Made by a program: the position numbers and the translations under genes. The notes under the pieces are model-generated. The model was not told where the DNA came from and searched no databases. It saw nothing but the letters and a program-made list of their open reading frames with translations. Of a DNA stretch of 36,485 nucleotides, positions 32,281-36,485 are shown piece after piece. Each line of letters begins with the position of its first letter. The first letter of the stretch is position 1. The stretch spans positions 29,233 to 65,717 of the forward strand of contig VRUL01000026.1 of assembly GCA_019456145.1 (NCBI GenBank). The letters are read 5' to 3'. The DNA comes from Planctomycetota bacterium (lineage in GTDB: Bacteria > Planctomycetota > Phycisphaerae > Sedimentisphaerales > Anaerobacaceae).

Positions 32281-34392
32281 CTACGGACGCAGGAATTCGT
32301 CTTCACTCTCTCCGGCCTCGTCGGGCTCAACCGCCGTCTTCTTCATCAGCTTTTCGGTTTTCGATATCAAATCAACAAGTTCAATCACATCAGCATCGTC
32401 TTCGAACTCCCTGCTGAGCTGCTGGGCACGTTCAAGGACTCTATCGAGTGTTGCCCCTTTGGCCCAGTAACTTTTGCGAAGAATCTCAGCGAATTCGGCA
32501 ACAGTCGCGGCAAGCTTAAACTCGCTGCTTGAACCATCAAAATTTTTATCGAAATCTCCAACGGCTATACGACTTTTGAACTCGGTTACTGCACGGGTAT
32601 CAGCATGTTTATAGCGAACGTAAGTGGTCGCGACGGTGCCTTCCTTGTCGGGCCACAACTTCAATTCATAAAGGGCCGTTACCGAATGCCCTGCTCCTAT
32701 TTCACCGCCGTCATACTTGTCGTCGCGGAACTTCTCATCAGGCACGTCGCGGTTCTCGTAGCCGATCAGCCGATAGCTTCGCACAACGTCCGGATTGAAA
32801 TCAACCTGTATTTTGACATCCCTGCCGATAACCTGCAAAGTGCCGGTAAGGTTGTCCTCGAATACCCTTCTTGCCTCGGCAATAGTATCAATATAAATGT
32901 AGTGCCCATTGCCCTTGTCGCCAAGTCTTTCCAGAAGCACATCGTTATAATTGCCCATCCCAAAACCGATAACCGAAAGTGTAATCCCTTTCTCTGCCTT
33001 TTTCTTGATAATCTCTAAAATATCATCGGCTCCGGTCCTGCCAACGTTGGCAACGCCGTCCGAGCAAAGTATGACCCGGTTGATGTGTCCCCTTCTGTAG
33101 GCATTTTCGGCCATTTCGTAACCGATGCGAATTCCTTCCTCGGCATATGTTGAGCCGCTGGCTTGAAGCGATTCGATTACCGCAAGAATCTCGGCCTTTT
33201 CATAAAGTCCACGATGGTCCATCTCTTTCCTGCCTCGGCTGCCGTAAACCGCGATCCCTATCCGGTCTTCTCCTCTCAACTTCTCGACCAGCATCCGAAG
33301 GCTTCGCTTGACCAGTCCCAGCCGGTTTTCCCGTTTCATCGACCCGGAAACATCGATTACAAAGGTCAAAATCGCCGGCTTGCGGCTCTCCTCGCTCACC
33401 TGTTTTCCCTTCAGTCCAAGCCGAAGCAGGTAGCTGTTCTTCCGGCCGGTCCCGAATCTCCACGGTGCAGCTTCTGCGTAAACCGTAAATGTATCTTCCT
33501 GAGGAGCGGCATACCGGTAATTGAAATAATTGACAAACTCCTCGACCCTCACCGCCTTTTCCGGAGGCAAATGGCCATCATGCAGATACCGTCGAACAAC
33601 CGTATAGCTGCCCGTATCGACATCCGTCGCGAAAGTAGACAGATGGTCATCTTCCGTATCGACAAATGGATTAACACCGTAGTTCTTAAAGAACATCGCA
33701 TCCACATCCTCGCCGTTCGGCGGTGTCGTCCCCCCATGCGCCATCGGATAACCGCGCGGACCACGCTCAGGCTTGCGGTAACGAATCAAAGAACCTGCCT
33801 CTCCCGATTTACGCGTCCCGAGAGCAACTTCATATCCTTTCTTAGCTTCTTTAAGTGCTATCGGCTTTCTGGTACTCCTCGGTGTCCCCACAAAACGTGC
33901 CTCCGGTTTGGCCGGTGGCGGCGGCGATGTGTCCGAGGAATCCGCTCTCACTATCACTCGATCGCTGGCTGCGTGATTTCCATTAAAATTTGATATCGAT
34001 CTGCCCGATTTTGGCAGCGATGATTTGTCCGATGGACCCGCTACTACTGTCACTGGTTTGCTGGATACGTAACTTTCAAGATTAGCTATTTTTGCACTGA
34101 GTCGCGCCTTACCCATTCTTTCACGCACACGCTGGAGGCTTGGCATCGTTAACTCAATTACCAGACCACAGACAATAAGAATGGATGCCGCATAAGCGAA
34201 AATCTTTACCCATTTACTTTTTGCCGATTTTTCTCTTTTCTCTCGCTTGGCGCCTGCCCCTGACGTCTTGAGTTCATCAAGAGCGTCCTCCCTCACCGAA
34301 TCGACAAATGCCCCGCTGGGTTTATCTGCATCGCCGGCCAGTTTCACTAACCGCGAAATATTTTTTTCCAAATTGTCTTCTTTAGGTTTCAT
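32281..34392 (-). CDS. Membrane-anchored vWA protein, YfbK-like, with anti-sigma-type position
   Basis: 703 residues. A soluble N-terminal segment (1-60) is followed by one membrane span (62-80), a low-complexity linker (110-230), a YfbK-type N-terminal region (232-300) and a vWA domain (about 340-510). The MIDAS motif is DVSGSM at 347-352. A C-terminal DUF3520-like region (about 515-690) closes it. It starts 6 bases after the ECF sigma gene stop, and its cytoplasmic end is where an anti-sigma domain would be, though no zinc-binding HxxxCxxC motif is present. It probably couples an outer event to the sigma factor (inference). The vWA assignment itself is firm. Confidence 0.9.
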   Translation of the reverse strand: MKPKEDNLEKNISRLVKLAGDADKPSGAFVDSVREDALDELKTSGAGAKREKREKSAKSKWVKIFAYAASILIVCGLVIELTMPSLQRVRERMGKARLSAKIANLESYVSSKPVTVVAGPSDKSSLPKSGRSISNFNGNHAASDRVIVRADSSDTSPPPPAKPEARFVGTPRSTRKPIALKEAKKGYEVALGTRKSGEAGSLIRYRKPERGPRGYPMAHGGTTPPNGEDVDAMFFKNYGVNPFVDTEDDHLSTFATDVDTGSYTVVRRYLHDGHLPPEKAVRVEEFVNYFNYRYAAPQEDTFTVYAEAAPWRFGTGRKNSYLLRLGLKGKQVSEESRKPAILTFVIDVSGSMKRENRLGLVKRSLRMLVEKLRGEDRIGIAVYGSRGRKEMDHRGLYEKAEILAVIESLQASGSTYAEEGIRIGYEMAENAYRRGHINRVILCSDGVANVGRTGADDILEIIKKKAEKGITLSVIGFGMGNYNDVLLERLGDKGNGHYIYIDTIAEARRVFEDNLTGTLQVIGRDVKIQVDFNPDVVRSYRLIGYENRDVPDEKFRDDKYDGGEIGAGHSVTALYELKLWPDKEGTVATTYVRYKHADTRAVTEFKSRIAVGDFDKNFDGSSSEFKLAATVAEFAEILRKSYWAKGATLDRVLERAQQLSREFEDDADVIELVDLISKTEKLMKKTAVEPDEAGESEDEFLRP

Positions 34393-34398
34393 AATTTT

Positions 34399-34971
34399 TT
34401 ATCCCTTCTTATCCGCCGGTGCCATTCGTTCAAGCTCCCGGCGAAGAGAAATCCTCGCCCGATACAACAAGCTGTGCACAGCCTTTTCTGTAATTCCCAA
34501 CCGTCGGCCAATGTCACGCGCCGAGAGATCTTCGATATACTTGGCTCTCAGCACATTTTGTTCTTTACTTGCCAATCCGGCCAATGCCGCCTTGACAAAC
34601 GCTGCCGTTTCTTTCTGTTCGAGCACTTCATCGGGCAATGGCTCACTGTCAATCGTCTCGACGTAGCTGCTGATATCGCCGTCAACACTGGGCCGGCTCG
34701 CCCGCTTTCTCATCTCCAGGCGGATATTATTCCGTGCGATGCCGAAAATCCATTCTTCCGGGCTGCCCTTCGTCGGCTCATAGCTGTCACATCCTCGCAC
34801 AGCGTCAAAAATCGTCTTTTGCACCAATTCTTCAGCCAGCGATGGATTCGGCCATCGCCGCATAAACATACCGTAAAGCTGTGGTATCTCCCGATTTAGG
34901 AATTCCCGCCACATATCTGCATCGCCTGCAGATATCCACGCCCAATTTTGTTGTTTCGACTGATCAGTCAC
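34399..34971 (-). CDS. ECF-type RNA polymerase sigma factor
   Basis: About 190 residues from GTG 34971. A 23-codon extension to GTG 35040 is possible but has no Shine-Dalgarno site. Region 2 spans DMWREFLNREIPQLYGMF to SLAEELVQKTIFDAV. Region 4 spans LRAKYIEDLSARDIGRRLG and ITEKAVHSLLYRARISLRRE. The domain between them is short and hydrophilic, as in planctomycete ECF subgroups. It likely activates its own operon, which includes the vWA membrane protein. Confidence 0.9.
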   Translation of the reverse strand: MTDQSKQQNWAWISAGDADMWREFLNREIPQLYGMFMRRWPNPSLAEELVQKTIFDAVRGCDSYEPTKGSPEEWIFGIARNNIRLEMRKRASRPSVDGDISSYVETIDSEPLPDEVLEQKETAAFVKAALAGLASKEQNVLRAKYIEDLSARDIGRRLGITEKAVHSLLYRARISLRRELERMAPADKKG

Positions 34972-35134
34972 TTTGACAAACTCACGATTCTGGTACCAGT
35001 TTCTACTAAGTATTATGCGCAAAGAAGGCAAATTACTCACACATTTTTAATATTTCATGACACATCACGAGATACGAACAACGAGATATTTTCTTCAACC
35101 AAGCTTGACATAAAAGGACCGCAAAGATAGACTC

Positions 35135-35296
35135 GTGCCGGATGTTCGAAACGAAGAACGAAAACAAGACGTGATAAATCAGGAAGACAAAATCGCCATG
35201 CTGGGTGTACTATTTGGTCAAGGTGAAGTAATGGTAATCGTTATTGTCACGGCGATCTTGGTCTTTATAATCGTCTATCGCCGTCGAAAACGCTGA
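35135..35296 (+). CDS. Small single-span membrane protein (32 or 53 residues)
   Basis: From ATG 35198 the frame reads MLGVLFGQGEVMVIVIVTA, continues as a hydrophobic helix and ends VYRRRKR. An in-frame GTG at 35135 adds a charged 21-residue head. AGGAAG lies 12 bases before the ATG. The short pre-helix with FGQGE followed by one span faintly recalls TatA-type openings, but there is no amphipathic helix. It is too short for confident family assignment. Confidence 0.4.
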   Translation: MPDVRNEERKQDVINQEDKIAMLGVLFGQGEVMVIVIVTAILVFIIVYRRRKR

Positions 35297-35328
35297 TATA
35301 CCATCCCGCGCCAAACCGAACTTCTTGT

Positions 35329-35547
35329 TCACGCTTTCTTACGATCCATCACATACATATGTTTTATAGCTCTTGCAGAATATACAATTGCTGTGATTCC
35401 AGAATGAAACAGAATAAAAATCAGGGAGTATAAAGGAACTCCCAATAAGATACCCACAAGAATTGGAATATTATACAGGTTTCTTCTGCCCGCTATCCTT
35501 CTGAATTTCCTTTCAAAACCTCCGCTGTCATCTAAACTTCTACCCAT
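35329..35547 (-). CDS. Small membrane protein, two predicted spans
   Basis: 72 residues from ATG 35547 (an in-frame TTG at 35583 would give 84). A basic head (FERKFRRIAGRRN) is followed by a hydrophobic region YNIPILVGILLGVPLYSLIF and a second span, and ends MYVMDRKKA. The family is not recognised. Its start overlaps the end of a 33-codon frame (35532-35633), so it may be the remainder of a frameshifted gene. Confidence 0.5.
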   Translation of the reverse strand: MGRSLDDSGGFERKFRRIAGRRNLYNIPILVGILLGVPLYSLIFILFHSGITAIVYSARAIKHMYVMDRKKA

Positions 35548-35633
35548 AGCCCTTCGTCCGCTACATGTCTTGCGTGAAGCCAATACTGCTCGTATATCGT
35601 CTTTAGATTCTCATCATTCTTTTCAGGTGACAT
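35532..35633 (-). pseudogene. 33-codon frame with good ribosome-binding site, probable truncated membrane protein
   Basis: GGGAGATAAAG directly precedes ATG 35633. The frame reads MSPEKNDENLKTIYEQYWL, then HARHVADEGLWVEV and TAG. The YEQYWLHARH start looks like the cytoplasmic head of a small bacterial membrane protein whose spans would follow. Here the frame stops, while the next frame (35547-35329) carries two spans. A frameshift near 35550 could join them. A genuine short protein is also possible. Confidence 0.45.
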
Positions 35634-35726
35634 CTTTATCTCCCTAAAATTTTCTGCCGGGTTAACCATAGAAATACAACTTATATTCTTTTGTTTTTAT
35701 TATTCCATCGATATCCAGTGATGCGA

Positions 35727-36299
35727 TTATAAGCAGAGTTGAGATTTTTCCAGCCAAGTCGTTACAAGAGTATTAAGTTCTTCATCCTGGTAATTGAACT
35801 TGGCAATTATTATTTTTTCTTTCTCTGATAATCTTCTGTAACCCCAAAACCACCTTTTTTCTGTTTCCTTTTTACCATTCCGGCTGAAGTATTCAGGGAG
35901 ATTGACATGGAAAAATGAGACGCCATCGGCACCTCTTAATATGTTTACACGTCTCGAACCACCCGTTTCGTGAAAGCGTATCAGGTGAAAGGCATCATCA
36001 GCCAATTCTGTACTTACGTTACACTCTTTCATTATTTCTACCGAGATATTAGCACTATTTAAGGCATGAGCATTCTTGAACTCATCATAATCTTTATAAT
36101 CTTTTCGCTTCACTTTACGTTTCTCAATAGCTCTTTCTATATCATGAGCTAAAGCGGCGATCTTTAAGGCTTCATCAGCATCAGGATTTAATTTAAGCAG
36201 CCACTCCAGGGTGTTTTTTGAGTGTATCGGGTCTTCAGGAACCAGGGAGTTTTTGATAATCTTTTCAATCTTCTTCTTTACACATTCGTTTTTTCTCAT
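35727..36299 (-). CDS. HD-superfamily-like / DUF4202-like protein
   Basis: 190 residues. H26, the HD pair in AALAHDIERA (H52, D53), HETGG and GADGVSFF are arranged as in HD-type metal-dependent phosphohydrolases. EWLLKLNPDADEALKIAALA resembles DUF4202 proteins. The protein is soluble and charged. Substrate unknown. It overlaps the upstream small membrane protein gene by 35 bases. Confidence 0.6.
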   Translation of the reverse strand: MRKNECVKKKIEKIIKNSLVPEDPIHSKNTLEWLLKLNPDADEALKIAALAHDIERAIEKRKVKRKDYKDYDEFKNAHALNSANISVEIMKECNVSTELADDAFHLIRFHETGGSRRVNILRGADGVSFFHVNLPEYFSRNGKKETEKRWFWGYRRLSEKEKIIIAKFNYQDEELNTLVTTWLEKSQLCL

Positions 36300-36468
36300 C
36301 TTTACTCAAAATCAACACTCTCCTGACATTTTCCACATTTGTCACTACCCCAATTATGAAAAGGACCAAGAGGATTTGATTTATTAAGGCTCCAAGAAAT
36401 ATAATCAATATTCTGACATCACGACCGATTCTGAAATAATCATCTTCAGGGCCGAGTCTTTTTTTCAT
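36265..36468 (-). CDS. Small membrane protein, one or two spans
   Basis: 67 residues: a charged head (MKKRLGPEDDYFRIGRDVR), a hydrophobic stretch (LIIFLGALINQILLVLFIIG, about 21-40) and a charged tail (SKDEKKRMCKEED). No Shine-Dalgarno site is seen before ATG 36468. It overlaps the HD-like gene by 35 bases. The family is unrecognised; it may be translated as a leader of that operon. Confidence 0.5.
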   Translation of the reverse strand: MKKRLGPEDDYFRIGRDVRILIIFLGALINQILLVLFIIGVVTNVENVRRVLILSKDEKKRMCKEED

Positions 36469-36485
36469 TAAAGTGTCATATTTGT

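Overview
The window looks like a chromosomal segment of a planctomycete, most likely in or near the Phycisphaerae/Sedimentisphaerales. The basis is inference from gene content. There are huge secreted proteins with N-terminal dockerin-like calcium repeats, lamin-tail and CotH domains, and a PQQ-type propeller with the DWNQFRGP opening. There are also a Tat-exported Gfo/Idh/MocA oxidoreductase, a Tat lipoprotein TIM barrel, and an ECF sigma factor beside a vWA membrane protein. No rRNA, tRNA, CRISPR array, phage or intact transposase was seen.

Layout. 1-4670 (-) is the 5' part of a giant repeat protein: 77-residue units in a 231-bp array that runs off the left edge. It is divergent from a secreted PQQ-like propeller (4991-6214). 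An exported nucleoside-hydrolase-like protein follows (6264-7334, -), then a 356-bp gap with decayed coding-like sequence. Next is a 2031-residue dockerin/lamin-tail/CotH/LamG protein (7691-13786, -). Around its start and the next gene (13690-14425) are two small palindromic repeat families. A plus-strand run (14436-19608) holds a DUF362 protein, an M50 protease, a pseudopilin-like protein, a remnant of an ADP-ribosylglycohydrolase, a zinc alcohol dehydrogenase and two overlapping PAC2-family genes.

On the minus strand, 19701-24423 is a Gld-type ABC exporter operon (ATPase, permease, GldG-like, DUF4340) behind a good sigma-70-like promoter. 24638-28786 is a three-gene exported redox cluster: Gfo/Idh/MocA dehydrogenase, sugar-isomerase-like TIM barrel, and YVTN propeller with di-heme peroxidase domain. 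29129-31747 holds plsC, cmk and a GAF-PP2C phosphatase. A plus-strand acylphosphatase then converges on an ECF sigma/vWA membrane protein pair (32281-34971). The right end is a poorly known cluster of small membrane proteins and an HD-like protein.

The strongest unusual signal is modular: one ~205-residue module is found inside two unrelated host domains in two nearby giant secreted proteins. It splits a 77-residue repeat in one and a beta-sandwich in the other. A LamG domain likewise interrupts a lamin-tail linker. A short palindromic element is read in the same frame (GGPPWES...LRTT) in a signal-peptide region and upstream of DUF362. The repeat array also has a 924-bp higher-order periodicity. 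Together these suggest an extracellular-protein locus that evolves by in-frame module insertion and block duplication. Many starts were re-chosen from visible Shine-Dalgarno sequences.
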